Positions 8,818 through 18,558 of a DNA stretch of 64,000 nucleotides are shown piece after piece (within the stretch, counting starts at the first letter, position 1; each line of letters starts with the position of its first letter). The DNA lies in the NCBI RefSeq assembly GCF_002899675.1, contig NZ_PKUU01000003.1, positions 186,001 to 250,000 on the forward strand, written 5' to 3'. Source of the stretch: Clostridium sp. chh4-2 (GTDB lineage: Bacteria; Bacillota; Clostridia; Lachnospirales; Lachnospiraceae). Both the position numbers and the translations under genes were made by a program. The notes beneath the pieces were generated by a model. The model ran no database searches, was not told where the DNA came from, and saw nothing but the letters and a program-made list of their open reading frames with translations.

Positions 8818-9000
8818 TTATTTTTCTTTCACCAATTCGTCGATTAACTGCTGTACATCATCCAGACAGGCGCCGCATATGGTGCCCACTTCTGTTATTT
8901 CCTGTACTTCTTCCAAAGTTCTTGCGCCGGAATCAACCGCGTCCTTAATCATTCCATTGGTAATTCCAAGACAGCTGCAGATTGTATCGTTTAAATCCAT
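8818..9000 (-). CDS. BFD-like [2Fe-2S]-binding domain protein
   Basis: 60-residue protein with four cysteines in the bacterioferritin-associated-ferredoxin arrangement: Cys8-x-Cys10 (TICSC) and Cys42-x-x-Cys45 (ICGAC), separated by a helix pair (GMIKDAVDSGA, TLEEVQEIT). This domain binds a [2Fe-2S] cluster and occurs free-standing or in NifU and nitrite reductase. The start at 9000 is chosen over an ATG 18 codons upstream because AAAGGAG lies 8 bases before it. No bacterioferritin gene is nearby; partner unknown. Confidence 0.85.
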   Translation of the reverse strand: MDLNDTICSCLGITNGMIKDAVDSGARTLEEVQEITEVGTICGACLDDVQQLIDELVKEK

Positions 9001-9421
9001 TGTTGTTATCTCCTTTTTTTGGATAGTATCTGTTAAAAAAGTAATATTATTCATTTAAATTGAAAAATAGAATTTTAGAAAAATAGAGCAATTATGCGGA
9101 AAATAAAAAATCTGTTCTATTGTAAATCGGAAAAATTCATGGTAAAGTATAAAAAAATTACAGATGTATATAATAGGAAACGACTGTTTTTTCTCAGATT
9201 GAAAAATAATAGTTGTGAACTAAAGTCTGTTCTGTTACAATATTCATAGACAAAATGCGGATTCCTTCCATAGAATGACGGGAACTTTTAAAAATTTCAG
9301 GTTGTTGTATTGATATTCATCTGAATGGAATCCTTTATTTATGTCCCTTTGTGGTTAAAAGTGATAAAAGACCGCAGAAATAAGATTTTCCAGGAATTAA
9401 TAAAAATTTAATACAAACTAC
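9001..9421. other. AT-rich non-coding stretch ahead of gap
   Basis: About 420 bases without a supportable gene. It contains the leader of the ferredoxin gene at its left end and only weak promoter-like words (for example TTGTAA, 17 bases, TAAAGT near 9119-9147). GGATTCC near 9258 and GGAATCC near 9328 are complementary but 60 bases apart. I see no convincing RNA or regulatory element here. Confidence 0.4.
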
Positions 9422-9450
9422 TTGATCTTTCGTACTTTTTTATGTACAAT
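9422..9450 (+). promoter_or_regulatory. Promoter of gap
   Basis: TTGATC (9422-9427), 17-base spacer, TACAAT (9445-9450): a near-consensus housekeeping promoter. The leader to the gap ATG is about 55 bases. Confidence 0.7.
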
Positions 9451-9512
9451 GATCTGTAGGTTGATTATATTTTAACAATCATTTTAAAATTATTCTTTAG
9501 GAGGAATTAATT

Positions 9513-10544
9513 ATGGCAGTAAAAGTAGCGATCAATGGTTTTGGACGTATTGGCCGTCTGGCTTTCAGACAGATGTTTGGCGCAGAAGGATATGAAGTAG
9601 TTGCAATCAACGATTTAACAGATCCTAAGATGCTTGCTCATTTATTAAAATATGACACTGCACAGGGCGGATATGCCGGACATTTGGGTGAAGGAAAACA
9701 TACAGTAGAAGCTGGAGAAGATTCTATCACTGTAGACGGAAAGAATATCAAAATCTATGCAGAAAAGAACGCTGCTGATCTTCCTTGGGGAGAAATCGGT
9801 GTTGATGTAGTATTAGAGTGTACAGGCTTCTATTGCTCTAAAGATAAATCTCAGGCTCATATCGATGCAGGCGCTAAGAAAGTTGTTATCTCCGCACCAG
9901 CAGGCAATGACCTTCCAACTATCGTTTATAGTGTTAACGAGAACGTACTTACAGCTGATGACAAAATCATCTCCGCTGCTTCTTGTACAACAAACTGCTT
10001 AGCTCCTATGGCAAAAGCACTTAATGACTATGCTCCAATCGAATCCGGTATCATGTCAACAATCCACGCTTACACAGGCGATCAGATGATTCTTGACGGA
10101 CCACACAGAAAAGGCGATTTAAGAAGAGCAAGAGCAGGCGCAGCTAACATCGTTCCTAACTCAACAGGTGCAGCTAAAGCTATCGGCTTAGTTATTCCTG
10201 AATTAAACGGCAAATTAATCGGTTCCGCACAGCGTGTTCCGGTTCCAACAGGATCTACTACAATCTTAGTAGCTGTTGTTAAAGGCAAAGACGTAACAAA
10301 AGAAGGCATCAATGCAGCTATGAAAGCAGCATCTTCTGAATCCTTCGGTTACATCGAAGATCCGATCGTTTCTTCCGACGTTATCGGTATGAGATACGGT
10401 TCTTTATTCGATGCAACTCAGACCATGGTTTCTAAAATTGGCGATGATCTGTATCAGGTACAGGTTGTTTCATGGTATGACAATGAGAATTCTTACACAA
10501 GCCAGATGGTAAGAACAATCAAATACTTTGCTGAATTAGCTTAA
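9513..10544 (+). CDS. gap: Glyceraldehyde-3-phosphate dehydrogenase, type I
   Basis: 343-residue NAD-dependent glyceraldehyde-3-phosphate dehydrogenase, the oxidative step of glycolysis. The Rossmann motif INGFGRIGR opens the protein and the catalytic cysteine is Cys158 in SCTTNC, with the partner His in [10 protein letters not shown]. The Asp in VAINDLTD at the end of beta-2 supports NAD use. Codon choice is narrower than in neighbours (many GCA, GTT, CTT), as expected for a very highly expressed gene. AGGAGG precedes the ATG and a terminator follows. It heads a gap-pgk-tpiA cluster. Confidence 0.97.
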   Translation: MAVKVAINGFGRIGRLAFRQMFGAEGYEVVAINDLTDPKMLAHLLKYDTAQGGYAGHLGEGKHTVEAGEDSITVDGKNIKIYAEKNAADLPWGEIGVDVVLECTGFYCSKDKSQAHIDAGAKKVVISAPAGNDLPTIVYSVNENVLTADDKIISAASCTTNCLAPMAKALNDYAPIESGIMSTIHAYTGDQMILDGPHRKGDLRRARAGAANIVPNSTGAAKAIGLVIPELNGKLIGSAQRVPVPTGSTTILVAVVKGKDVTKEGINAAMKAASSESFGYIEDPIVSSDVIGMRYGSLFDATQTMVSKIGDDLYQVQVVSWYDNENSYTSQMVRTIKYFAELA

Positions 10545-10589
10545 TATTGTTCTGCGGACGAGCCGCGAACTCTATAACGATCCATAGAA

Positions 10590-10618
10590 GGGTCCGGTCA
10601 TTTGGACCGGGCCCTTTT
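10590..10618 (+). terminator. Terminator or attenuator between gap and pgk
   Basis: GGGTCCGGTC pairs with GACCGGGCCC (one wobble) over a short loop and is followed by TTTT. It probably lets gap be expressed above pgk and tpiA, which lack an obvious promoter of their own of equal quality. Confidence 0.75.
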
Positions 10619-10703
10619 GATGTGTATAAGAATAATGTATACAAAACCAGAGCAATATGCCCGGGTTTTTGCCATTAGGAATGATAATAGGAGGATGATA
10701 TCC

Positions 10704-11918
10704 ATGTTAAACAAAAAAACTGTTGATGATTTAAAAGATCTGAAGGGTAAAAAAGTATTAGTCCGCTGCGATTTTAACGTTCCGTTAAAAGACGGCGTGA
10801 TTCAGAACTACAACCGTATCGACGGCGCAATTCCAACCATCAAGAAATTACTTGACCAGGGCGCAAAAGTGATCCTTTGCTCCCACCTTGGAAAACCGAA
10901 GGGAGAGCCGGTTCCGGAGATGTCTTTAGCACCGGTTGCACCTGCTTTAGCAGAGAGACTGGGCGTGGAAGTGAAATTCGTAGACGACGCTAAGGTTACA
11001 GGACCTGAAACACAGAAAGTTGCCGCTGAATTAAAAGACGGCGAAGTACTTCTTCTTCAGAACACCCGTTACAGAGTGGAAGAGACAAAATACGGCAAAG
11101 ACGATGCGGCTGCAGCATATGCAAAAGAACTGGCTGACCTTTGCGACGACGGTATTTTTGTAAATGACGCATTTGGTACCGCACACAGAGCGCACTGCTC
11201 CAACGTCGGCGTTGCAAAATGCTGTAAAGAGAATGTTGTTGGATACCTGATGGAAAAAGAAATCAAATTCCTGGGCGAAGCAGTTGAAAACCCGGTTCGT
11301 CCTTTCGTTGCAATCCTTGGCGGAGCAAAAGTATCTGATAAGATCAACGTAATCAACAACCTGCTTGATAAAGTGGATACCTTGATCATCGGCGGCGGTA
11401 TGGCTTATACCTTCGCAAAAGCACAGGGTCAGGAAATCGGCAATTCTTTATGTGAAGAAGATAAGCTGGACTATGCATTAGAGATGGTGAAAAAGGCAGA
11501 AGCAAAAGGCGTGAAATTACTTCTTCCAGTAGACCATGTGGAAGGAAAAGAATTCTCCAACGATACAGAGAGAAAAGTTGTGGAAGTGATCGATGCAGGA
11601 TGGTCAGGATTTGATATCGGACCTAAGACAATCGAACTGTATAAGAAAGCATTGGAAGGCGCTAAGACTGTTGTATGGAACGGACCGATGGGCGTGTTCG
11701 AATTCTCCAACTTCGCAGACGGTACTTTGGAAGTATGCCGTGCAGTTGCTGAATTAAAAGATGCAACCACAGTAATCGGCGGCGGTGATTCTGTAAACGC
11801 TGTAAAACGTCTTGGATTTGCTGATAAGATGACTCATATCTCTACAGGCGGCGGCGCTTCTCTGGAATTCCTGGAAGGAAAAGAATTACCAGGCGTAGCT
11901 GCAGCAGACAACAAATAA
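10704..11918 (+). CDS. pgk: Phosphoglycerate kinase
   Basis: 404-residue phosphoglycerate kinase, making ATP from 1,3-bisphosphoglycerate. It begins [10 protein letters not shown]; an in-frame ATG 34 codons upstream is rejected because AGGAGG sits 8 bases before 10704 and the family starts here. The N-domain signature VRCDFNVPL with the substrate Asp/Asn, the SHLGKPKG loop and NDAFGTAHR are present; the C-domain has the nucleotide motifs GGAKVSDK and GGGDSV. It lies 21 bases ahead of tpiA and is probably co-transcribed with it. Confidence 0.97.
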   Translation: MLNKKTVDDLKDLKGKKVLVRCDFNVPLKDGVIQNYNRIDGAIPTIKKLLDQGAKVILCSHLGKPKGEPVPEMSLAPVAPALAERLGVEVKFVDDAKVTGPETQKVAAELKDGEVLLLQNTRYRVEETKYGKDDAAAAYAKELADLCDDGIFVNDAFGTAHRAHCSNVGVAKCCKENVVGYLMEKEIKFLGEAVENPVRPFVAILGGAKVSDKINVINNLLDKVDTLIIGGGMAYTFAKAQGQEIGNSLCEEDKLDYALEMVKKAEAKGVKLLLPVDHVEGKEFSNDTERKVVEVIDAGWSGFDIGPKTIELYKKALEGAKTVVWNGPMGVFEFSNFADGTLEVCRAVAELKDATTVIGGGDSVNAVKRLGFADKMTHISTGGGASLEFLEGKELPGVAAADNK

Positions 11919-11939
11919 AAGAACAGGGAGAATAAGGGA

Positions 11940-12689
11940 ATGGCAAGGAAAAAAATTATCGCCGGCAACTGGAAGATGAACATGACACCAACAGAAGCAG
12001 TTGCATTAGTAAATGAATTAAAACCATTGGTAGTTAATGACGAAGTGGACGTAGTATTCTGCGTTCCTGCAATCGATATCATTCCGGCTATGGAAGCAGC
12101 TAAGGGAACCAACATCAACATCGGTGCGGAAAACATGTATTATGAAGAAAAAGGCGCATATACAGGTGAAATTTCTCCGAACATGCTGGTTGATGCAGGT
12201 GTGAAATACGTGATTATCGGCCACTCCGAGAGAAGAGAGTATTTCGCTGAGACTGATGAAACCGTTAACAAAAAGGTTCTGAAAGCATTTGAGCATGGCT
12301 TAACACCAATCATTTGCTGCGGCGAGAGCTTAACACAGAGAGAACAGGGAATCACAATCGACTGGATTCGTCAGCAGATTAAGATCGCATTCCTTAATGT
12401 AACAGCAGATCAGGCGAAGACAGCAGTTATCGCTTATGAGCCAATCTGGGCAATCGGCACAGGAAAAGTTGCAACCACAGAGCAGGCACAGGAAGTTTGC
12501 GCTGCAATCCGCGTATGCATCGGCGAGATTTATGATGAAGCAACCGCTGAAGCGATCCGCATTCAGTACGGCGGTTCCGTATCAGCATCCAGCGCAGCAG
12601 AGTTATTTGCTCAGGTAGATATCGACGGCGGCCTGGTAGGCGGAGCTTCTTTAAAACCTGATTTCGGCAAGATCGTTAACTACAAATAA
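11940..12689 (+). CDS. tpiA: Triose-phosphate isomerase
   Basis: 249-residue (beta/alpha)8 triose-phosphate isomerase. Active-site elements are all visible: GNWKMN near residue 10, the electrophilic His in IIGHSERR, the catalytic Glu in [12 protein letters not shown], and the phosphate loops GGSVS and [24 protein letters not shown] stretch precedes the ATG. The gene ends 32 bases before a strong bidirectional terminator that closes the gap-pgk-tpiA cluster. A second, divergent TIM-like reading frame starts at the end of this window (63863). Confidence 0.97.
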   Translation: MARKKIIAGNWKMNMTPTEAVALVNELKPLVVNDEVDVVFCVPAIDIIPAMEAAKGTNINIGAENMYYEEKGAYTGEISPNMLVDAGVKYVIIGHSERREYFAETDETVNKKVLKAFEHGLTPIICCGESLTQREQGITIDWIRQQIKIAFLNVTADQAKTAVIAYEPIWAIGTGKVATTEQAQEVCAAIRVCIGEIYDEATAEAIRIQYGGSVSASSAAELFAQVDIDGGLVGGASLKPDFGKIVNYK

Positions 12690-12721
12690 GGATTTTAGTG
12701 ATAGAGATTTTTAAAAGTTAG

Positions 12722-12767
12722 AAAAAACCTCCGGCTGGACGGGTGACCGCCCTGTCGGAGGTTTTTT
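12722..12767. terminator. Bidirectional terminator after tpiA
   Basis: AAAAAACCTCCG pairs perfectly with CGGAGGTTTTTT. It lies between convergent tpiA and the D-aminopeptidase gene and has an A-run on one side and a T-run on the other, so it serves both. Confidence 0.9.
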
Positions 12768-12795
12768 CATACTGTATTAGATGCGGCGCTCAGGC

Positions 12796-13590
12796 TTATA
12801 AAATAAACATTCTGGCAGCCATCACATCGTCAATGGAATCGGATGTATAGGATACGGTATAATCATCGATCTTTTTCACCCCCGGATACCAGGAAGCCTT
12901 AGAAGCGCGGAAGTGATCTTTGTAGTTGATCTCCATAGTCAGAATTTCAGGAAGGCTGATGTGGCAGCTGTTTTTTCTGAGAAGCCCTTCCTTCGCACCT
13001 TCCCGTATCATCTCCTGGGCTTTTGCAGGGGAGACGTTGATTGTGGCTGAGCCCATGCCTTCTTTTACTGCCACAGTGCGTATTTTGGGATCATATTTAT
13101 GTACGTGTTCGGTCAGGGCCTGATCTCCGCTTAGAAATACAACAGGCACGCCCATGCTGGCCGCTATGTAGGCGTGAATCAAAAATTCAGAGGCCAGTTC
13201 TCCATTGAATTTCACATAATTGTTGCCCCGGTTCATGGTGTGGCTCAAAGGGCTGCCGCTGCTGCCGGCAGGGGAATGATATCCCACAAACATAACCGCA
13301 TCAAATGTGGAGTCCAGTCCGCCCACCATGGAATAGGGGGTACAGGTCCAGTCATTGATGATTTTCACTTCTTTTTGAAACAGGGAGAGATCCATGTTGC
13401 GCCCTGAGTCGTGAGCGTCTTTCACATAGATTTCCTTGGCTCCCGCATCCAAAGCGCCCTGGCAGGCGGCGACCGCTTCCAATGTCATCTCCCGTGCCAG
13501 AGCTCCATATTCGATGTCCCCCAAATTGGTGGAAGACCAGGAGGTAGACCCGGATATTCCTTCAAAATCAACGCTGATATATACTTTCAC
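12796..13590 (-). CDS. M55-family D-aminopeptidase (DppA-like)
   Basis: 264-residue zinc D-aminopeptidase of peptidase family M55. The start is the GTG at 13590, which has GGAGG 8 bases upstream and gives the family N-terminus MKVYISVDFEG; the longer frame from an ATG 11 codons earlier is less likely. Ligand residues align with Bacillus subtilis DppA: Asp8, Glu10, His60 (KDAHDSG), His105 (VGYHSPAG) and Glu131, plus the His in LSHTMN that acts in catalysis. It would release D-amino acids from peptides, perhaps in wall recycling. It is not in a dpp transport operon here. Confidence 0.88.
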   Translation of the reverse strand: MKVYISVDFEGISGSTSWSSTNLGDIEYGALAREMTLEAVAACQGALDAGAKEIYVKDAHDSGRNMDLSLFQKEVKIINDWTCTPYSMVGGLDSTFDAVMFVGYHSPAGSSGSPLSHTMNRGNNYVKFNGELASEFLIHAYIAASMGVPVVFLSGDQALTEHVHKYDPKIRTVAVKEGMGSATINVSPAKAQEMIREGAKEGLLRKNSCHISLPEILTMEINYKDHFRASKASWYPGVKKIDDYTVSYTSDSIDDVMAARMFIL

Positions 13591-13751
13591 TATAAGATCC
13601 TCCTTTAATAGGTTTGGATTCATTGTATATCAAAAGAACCGTTTATTCAATGAGTTTCATCAGCCTGCGTTGACAGAAAATAAGGATTATATTATTATGA
13701 TATTATGAATAAAGACGTCAGACGAGAAGGGACTAACAAGAAGGGATTAAT

Positions 13752-14441
13752 ATGGAGAATGTAGGCAGTTTATATAACGGCAGGCCTTTGGCTGATCAGG
13801 TGGCGGATCTGATCTTAAATTATATTATTGATAATGACCTGGATGCGGGTGCGAAGCTGCCCAATGAATTTGAGCTGGCCCAGCAGATCGGGGTTGGGCG
13901 GAGTACGGTCAGGGAGGCGATTAAGATCCTGGTATCCAGAAATATTGTAGAAATCAGGAGAGGGGCCGGAACCTTTGTTTCAGAAGGCCAGGGAGTCATC
14001 GACGATCCGCTGGGACTGACGTTTGTGAAGGATAAGAACGGGCTGGCCATGGATCTTCTAAGCGTCAGATTGATGCTGGAGCCGGAGATCGCCATGATGG
14101 CGGCGGAACATGCCACTGAGGAACAGATTAAACAGCTGTACAGCCAGTGTGAAAAGGTGGAGGATATGATCCATGAGGGAAAAAACCATCTTCAGGAGGA
14201 TATTCTGTTTCATAAGATGATCGCATCATGCAGCGGCAACGTGGTGGTGGAAAAGCTGGTTCCGGTTATCAATTCCTCCATTGCCGTATTTGTGGATGTG
14301 ACCAACGGACAGCTTAAAGAGGAAACAATCCAGACGCACCGGGAGATTGTGGATGCCATAGCCGGAAAGGACGCGGCAGGGGCCAGATGCGCGATGCAGA
14401 TGCACCTTTTATATAACCGCCGTGCCATAAAGGGAAAATAG
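13752..14441 (+). CDS. FadR-type GntR-family regulator
   Basis: 229-residue transcription regulator. The N-terminal winged helix (about 10-80) carries the GntR signature LPNEFELAQQIGVGRSTVREAI; the C-terminal all-helical FCD ligand domain (about 95-220) has the metal-site pattern (D-x-x-x-H in EDILFHKM, later His in THREIVDAI and MQMHL). FadR-type regulators usually sense sugar acids or other organic acids. The IlvD/Edd-family dehydratase gene downstream is the likely target. Repeated ATCATA/TATGAT words flank both genes (see the operator-like site at 14729). Confidence 0.88.
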   Translation: MENVGSLYNGRPLADQVADLILNYIIDNDLDAGAKLPNEFELAQQIGVGRSTVREAIKILVSRNIVEIRRGAGTFVSEGQGVIDDPLGLTFVKDKNGLAMDLLSVRLMLEPEIAMMAAEHATEEQIKQLYSQCEKVEDMIHEGKNHLQEDILFHKMIASCSGNVVVEKLVPVINSSIAVFVDVTNGQLKEETIQTHREIVDAIAGKDAAGARCAMQMHLLYNRRAIKGK

Positions 14442-14511
14442 AATAAGAATTACGAAAGAGAGATGCTGACTGACAGAGGGTGAGACGCCGGATGTGAGGA
14501 AAAGCACCTCT

Positions 14512-14565
14512 TTTTTATATCATAGGAATCGTGAGTCAAAAGGTCTTGCCCCTATGATATAAAAA
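14512..14565 (+). terminator. 15-bp inverted repeat after the GntR gene
   Basis: TTTTTATATCATAGG (14512-14526) is exactly complementary to CCTATGATATAAAAA (14551-14565), with a 24-base loop. It may act as a terminator for the regulator gene, but the arms also contain the ATCATA/TATGAT words found in the candidate operator at 14729. Confidence 0.5.
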
Positions 14566-14685
14566 GCCCTCCCCGGCAGGAACTAAAGTATATAATACAT
14601 ATGATGTTTGATACACGCTGGTTTAAAATTATCCCTAAAATGTAAAGGGAATATTTGGCGTTATCGCAGAAAATAGAATATAATA

Positions 14686-14714
14686 TTGACAAATACCGGG
14701 ATGTATGATAATTT
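14686..14714 (+). promoter_or_regulatory. Promoter of the IlvD/Edd-family dehydratase
   Basis: TTGACA (14686-14691), 17-base spacer, TAATTT (14709-14714): a perfect -35 with a weaker -10. Transcription would start near 14721, just before the candidate operator. Confidence 0.6.
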
Positions 14715-14728
14715 TGAACTATAAATAC

Positions 14729-14745
14729 ATCATACGTCTTATGAT
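14729..14745 (+). promoter_or_regulatory. Candidate operator ATCATA-N5-TATGAT
   Basis: A 6-bp perfect inverted repeat with a 5-base spacer lies just downstream of the predicted start of transcription of the dehydratase gene. The same half-sites occur in the hairpin at 14512-14565 and near 13695 before the GntR gene. Position and repetition suggest binding of the adjacent GntR protein; this is inference. Confidence 0.4.
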
Positions 14746-14836
14746 TAGAAAGCAGAATGGAACGGATAAGAAACCAGGTGATTGAAATCATTCGCCTGAG
14801 GAGCCGCGCCGTAAGGACGGCAGAATGGAGGATACG

Positions 14837-16558
14837 ATGAAATTAAAGAGTCAGGAAATTCGGGCCATTGCGCCTGAGATGGACCCGCTTCGCATGGGGA
14901 TGGGCTGGAAAGTGGAGGATTTGGACAAACCTCAGATTCTTGTGGAAAGCACGTTTGGCGACAGCCACCCGGGGAGCGCCCATCTTCTCGGATTTGTAGA
15001 TGAAGCGGTTAAGGGAATCAATGAGCATGGCGGCAAAGGAGCCAGATATTTTGCAACCGATATCTGCGACGGCATGTCCCAGGGACATGACGGAATCAAT
15101 TATTCATTGGCATCCAGAGATACCATCTGCAATATGATTGAGATTCATGCTAATGCAACTACATTTGACGCAGGCGTATTCGTTGCCAGCTGTGATAAGG
15201 CGGTTCCTGCGCATCTGATGGCCATTGGAAGGCTGAACATTCCTTCTATTGTGGTCACCGGAGGAGTTATGGAAGCCGGACCGGATCTCCTTACTTTGGA
15301 ACAGATTGGCATGTACAGCGCTATGTGCCAAAGAGGGGAAATCTCAGAAGAAAAACTTACTTATTATAAACATAACGCATGCCCTTCCTGCGGAGCGTGT
15401 TCTTTCATGGGAACCGCATCCACCATGCAGGTTATGGCGGAAGCTTTGGGACTTATGCTTCCCGGCAGCGCTTTGATGCCAGCCACCTGCGCTGATCTGA
15501 AACAGGTTGCTTATGAAGCTGGTAAACAGGCGGTGGAGCTGGCTAAGAAGGGAATGAAAGCCGGAGATATCGTGACAATGAAGTCATTTGAAAATGCGAT
15601 TATGGTTCATGCGGCGATTTCAGGTTCTTCCAACTCACTGCTCCATATTCCTGCAATAGCCCATGAGTTCGGATTTGAACTGGATGCGGATACATTTGAC
15701 CGGATGCACAGAGGCGCTCATTATCTTCTGGACATCAGACCGGCAGGAAAATGGCCGGCAGAGTATTTCTACTATGCAGGCGGCGTTCCAAGAATTATGG
15801 AAGAGATCAAGAGCATGCTTCACCTGGACGTTATGACTGTAACAGGAAAGACTTTGGGCGAGAATCTGGAAGATTTAAAGAAAAACGGTTTCTATGAGAA
15901 ATGTGACGCTTACCTGGAAAAAGTGGGAAGAAAGCGCACCGATATCATCCGCACCTTTGACGATCCCATCGGAACAGACGGAACCATCGCCATACTGAGA
16001 GGAAACCTGGCGCCGGAAGGCGCTGAGGTGAAACATACGGCTGCGCCTAAGGAGATGCACGAAGCTATTTTAAAGGCAAGACCGTTTGACTGTGAAGAAG
16101 ATGCCATTGAAGCGGTTATCACGAAGAAGATTAAGCCTGGCGATGCGGTTATCATCCGGTACGAGGGACCAAAGGGAAGCGGTATGCCTGAGATGTTCTA
16201 TACTACGGAAGCCATCGCATCTGATGAAGAACTTGGAAAGACCATCGCGCTGATCACAGACGGAAGATTTTCCGGAGCTTCCAAGGGACCTGCAATCGGC
16301 CATGTATCTCCGGAAGCAGCAGACGGAGGCCCAATCGCTTTGGTTGAGGAAAATGACTTGATCGAAATCAATATTCCAAAGCGGATTCTGAGAATCATAG
16401 GCATAAACGGAGAGGAAAAGACCCAGGAAGAGATTGACGCAGTTCTGGCGGAGAGAAAGAAAGCATGGACTCCTAAGCCAAAGAAATATACATCCGGAGT
16501 TTTAAAGATTTTCTCCGAACATGCGGTTTCTCCGATGAAGGGCGGATATATGGTTTAA
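14837..16558 (+). CDS. IlvD/Edd-family dehydratase, probably for a sugar acid
   Basis: 573-residue Fe-S dehydratase of the IlvD/Edd family. GGAGG at 14827 is ideally spaced for the ATG at 14837, not for the ATG at 14825 that overlaps it. Cluster motifs: Cys in ASCDKAVP and CPSCGAC; DICDGMSQGHDG carries a further Cys, as in Edd; the position that is PCN in [2Fe-2S] dehydratases reads PGSAH, as in the [4Fe-4S] branch. The MGMGW opening and FMGTAS after the cysteines recall E. coli YagF/YjhG-type xylonate dehydratases more than biosynthetic IlvD. No other ilv genes are nearby and a FadR-type regulator precedes it, so a catabolic sugar-acid role is more likely than branched-chain amino acid synthesis. 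Confidence 0.8.
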   Translation: MKLKSQEIRAIAPEMDPLRMGMGWKVEDLDKPQILVESTFGDSHPGSAHLLGFVDEAVKGINEHGGKGARYFATDICDGMSQGHDGINYSLASRDTICNMIEIHANATTFDAGVFVASCDKAVPAHLMAIGRLNIPSIVVTGGVMEAGPDLLTLEQIGMYSAMCQRGEISEEKLTYYKHNACPSCGACSFMGTASTMQVMAEALGLMLPGSALMPATCADLKQVAYEAGKQAVELAKKGMKAGDIVTMKSFENAIMVHAAISGSSNSLLHIPAIAHEFGFELDADTFDRMHRGAHYLLDIRPAGKWPAEYFYYAGGVPRIMEEIKSMLHLDVMTVTGKTLGENLEDLKKNGFYEKCDAYLEKVGRKRTDIIRTFDDPIGTDGTIAILRGNLAPEGAEVKHTAAPKEMHEAILKARPFDCEEDAIEAVITKKIKPGDAVIIRYEGPKGSGMPEMFYTTEAIASDEELGKTIALITDGRFSGASKGPAIGHVSPEAADGGPIALVEENDLIEINIPKRILRIIGINGEEKTQEEIDAVLAERKKAWTPKPKKYTSGVLKIFSEHAVSPMKGGYMV

Positions 16559-16616
16559 CAAGCGTTATTGGACTGATCAGACGAAGCTGCCTCCCCAAAG
16601 GCAGTCTGAATAAAAG

Positions 16617-16683
16617 GCCGGGAACCATCACAGAGGGAATCAGTAACCGGATTCCGCTATGACGGTTCCCGGCTTTTCTTTTT
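16617..16683 (+). terminator. Terminator after the dehydratase gene
   Basis: GCCGGGAACC pairs with GGTTCCCGGC, with a nested GGAATC/GGATTCC hairpin in the loop, followed by TTTTCTTTTTT. A smaller hairpin (CAGAC...GTCTG, about 16579-16608) precedes it. Confidence 0.8.
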
Positions 16684-16768
16684 TCTGTCTGGCATATGTC
16701 TTCCCCAAAAACCGCAGTTTTGCACAGGAAAAATAAGGAAAGACTGTCAAAATATTATCATTCCTCTG

Positions 16769-16797
16769 TTGCAAGAATGCATAAAATCATGTACAAT
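16769..16797 (+). promoter_or_regulatory. Promoter of gpmI
   Basis: TTGCAA (16769-16774), 17-base spacer, TACAAT (16792-16797), about 90 bases before the gpmI ATG. The rest of the 330-base gap holds the preceding terminator and no gene. Confidence 0.7.
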
Positions 16798-16888
16798 ATA
16801 GTATTGTTAGAATTAGTATGCTTATAATTTAAATAAACAAGCGGGAAGCGTCATCATATCCTGCGCAAAACGATGAAGGAGAAAGAAA

Positions 16889-18427
16889 ATGAGTAAAAAG
16901 CCTGTAGTTTTAATGATACTCGACGGATACGGATTAAATAATAACTGTGAAGCCAATGCAGTCTGCGAAGGCAAAACACCGGTTATGGACCAGCTGATGA
17001 GCCAGTGCCCATTTGTAAAGGGCAATGCCAGCGGTATGGCGGTAGGTCTTCCTGACGGACAGATGGGCAACTCAGAAGTTGGACATCTGAACATGGGCGC
17101 AGGCCGTATTGTATATCAGGAACTGACCAGAATCACAAAATCAATTATGGACGGAGACTTCTTCGAAGTTCCGGCTTTCCTGCAGGCAGTTGAAAACTGC
17201 AAAAAGAATGACAGCGCACTTCATTTATTCGGATTAGTATCCGATGGCGGCGTTCACAGCCACAATACCCATATCTACGGCCTGTTGGAACTGGCTAAGA
17301 GAAATGGCCTCGAAAAAGTATTTGTTCACTGCTTCCTGGACGGACGTGACACGCCTCCGGCTTCAGGCAAGGACTTCGTGGCTGCATTGGAAGATAAGAT
17401 GAAAGAGATCGGCGTGGGTAAAGTTGCATCCGTTATGGGCCGTTATTATGCCATGGACCGTGACAACCGCTGGGACCGTGTGGAATTGGCGTACAATGTT
17501 CTTACCAAGGGACAGGGCAACTCCTCAGACAGCGCAACAGGCGGAATCCAGGCTTCTTATGACGATGGAAAGAACGACGAATTTGTTATGCCGTTTGCAG
17601 TAACAGAAGATGGAAAACCGGTTGGAACCATTCAGGATCATGATTCTGTAATCTTCTTTAACTTCCGCCCTGACCGTGCAAGAGAGATTACAAGAGCGTT
17701 CTGCGATGATGAATTTGCCGGATTCGCAAGAGAAAAACGTCTGGAACTGACTTATGTATGCTTTACCGATTATGATGAAACCATCCAGAACAAACTGGTT
17801 GCCTTCCACAAAGAGAGCATTACCAACACATTTGGCGAATTCCTGGCAGAACATGGTAAAACACAGGCCAGAATCGCAGAGACTGAGAAATATGCTCACG
17901 TTACCTTCTTCTTCAACGGCGGCGTGGAAGAACCGAACAAGGGCGAAGATAGAATCCTTGTTAAATCCCCTAAGGTTGCAACTTATGACTTACAGCCTGA
18001 GATGAGCGCTCCTGAAGTGTGCGACAAGCTGGTAGAGGCGATCAAGTCTGATAAATATGATGTGATCATCATTAACTTTGCAAACCCGGATATGGTAGGC
18101 CATACAGGCGTGGAAGCGGCAGCGATCAAAGCCATTGAAACCGTGGATAACTGCGTGGGAAGAGCTGTGGAAGCCATTAAAGAAGTAAACGGCGTTATGT
18201 TTATCTGTGCCGACCACGGCAATGCGGAACAGCTGGTGGATTATGTGACAGGCGAGCCATTTACCGCCCATACGACAAATCCAGTGCCGTTTATCCTGGT
18301 GAATGCAGATCCGTCTTACAAACTGAGAGAGGGCGGCTGCCTGGCGGATATTGCTCCTACTTTGATTGAACTGATGGGAATGGAACAGCCGAAGGAAATG
18401 ACTGGAAAATCTTTGATTGTGAAATAA
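16889..18427 (+). CDS. gpmI: 2,3-bisphosphoglycerate-independent phosphoglycerate mutase
   Basis: 512-residue cofactor-independent phosphoglycerate mutase, interconverting 3- and 2-phosphoglycerate with two Mn ions. Alkaline-phosphatase-type metal motifs: ILDGYGL at 10-16 and the phosphoserine Ser62 in NSEVGH; later MVGHTG and CADHGNAEQ supply the C-terminal metal ligands, and FLDGRDTPP and NFRPDRARE line the substrate site. AAGGAG precedes the ATG. It completes the glycolytic block, although its own promoter and three unrelated genes separate it from tpiA. Confidence 0.97.
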   Translation: MSKKPVVLMILDGYGLNNNCEANAVCEGKTPVMDQLMSQCPFVKGNASGMAVGLPDGQMGNSEVGHLNMGAGRIVYQELTRITKSIMDGDFFEVPAFLQAVENCKKNDSALHLFGLVSDGGVHSHNTHIYGLLELAKRNGLEKVFVHCFLDGRDTPPASGKDFVAALEDKMKEIGVGKVASVMGRYYAMDRDNRWDRVELAYNVLTKGQGNSSDSATGGIQASYDDGKNDEFVMPFAVTEDGKPVGTIQDHDSVIFFNFRPDRAREITRAFCDDEFAGFAREKRLELTYVCFTDYDETIQNKLVAFHKESITNTFGEFLAEHGKTQARIAETEKYAHVTFFFNGGVEEPNKGEDRILVKSPKVATYDLQPEMSAPEVCDKLVEAIKSDKYDVIIINFANPDMVGHTGVEAAAIKAIETVDNCVGRAVEAIKEVNGVMFICADHGNAEQLVDYVTGEPFTAHTTNPVPFILVNADPSYKLREGGCLADIAPTLIELMGMEQPKEMTGKSLIVK

Positions 18428-18444
18428 TGTGATATTCAGATATG

Positions 18445-18481
18445 AAAACCCGGATAGGCATTGTGCCTTGTCCGGGTTTTT
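18445..18481 (+). terminator. Terminator of gpmI
   Basis: AAAACCCGGATAGGC pairs with GCCTTGTCCGGGTTTT over a short loop and runs into TTTTTAT. The A-run on the left could also stop minus-strand transcription. Confidence 0.85.
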
Positions 18482-18558
18482 ATTAAGTGATCAATTCGAT
18501 GGTATAGCCGTCTTCCCCTGCCGGACCATCCGGCAGAGGACACATGGGCTGATTTTGA

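Noticed and set aside
14750..14836. Possible riboswitch before the dehydratase gene
   Set aside because: There are two small hairpins (CAGGTGATTG/CATTCGCCTG and GCCG/CGGC), but no match to a riboswitch or T-box core (no AGGGTGGNACCGCG, no glycine or SAM signature).
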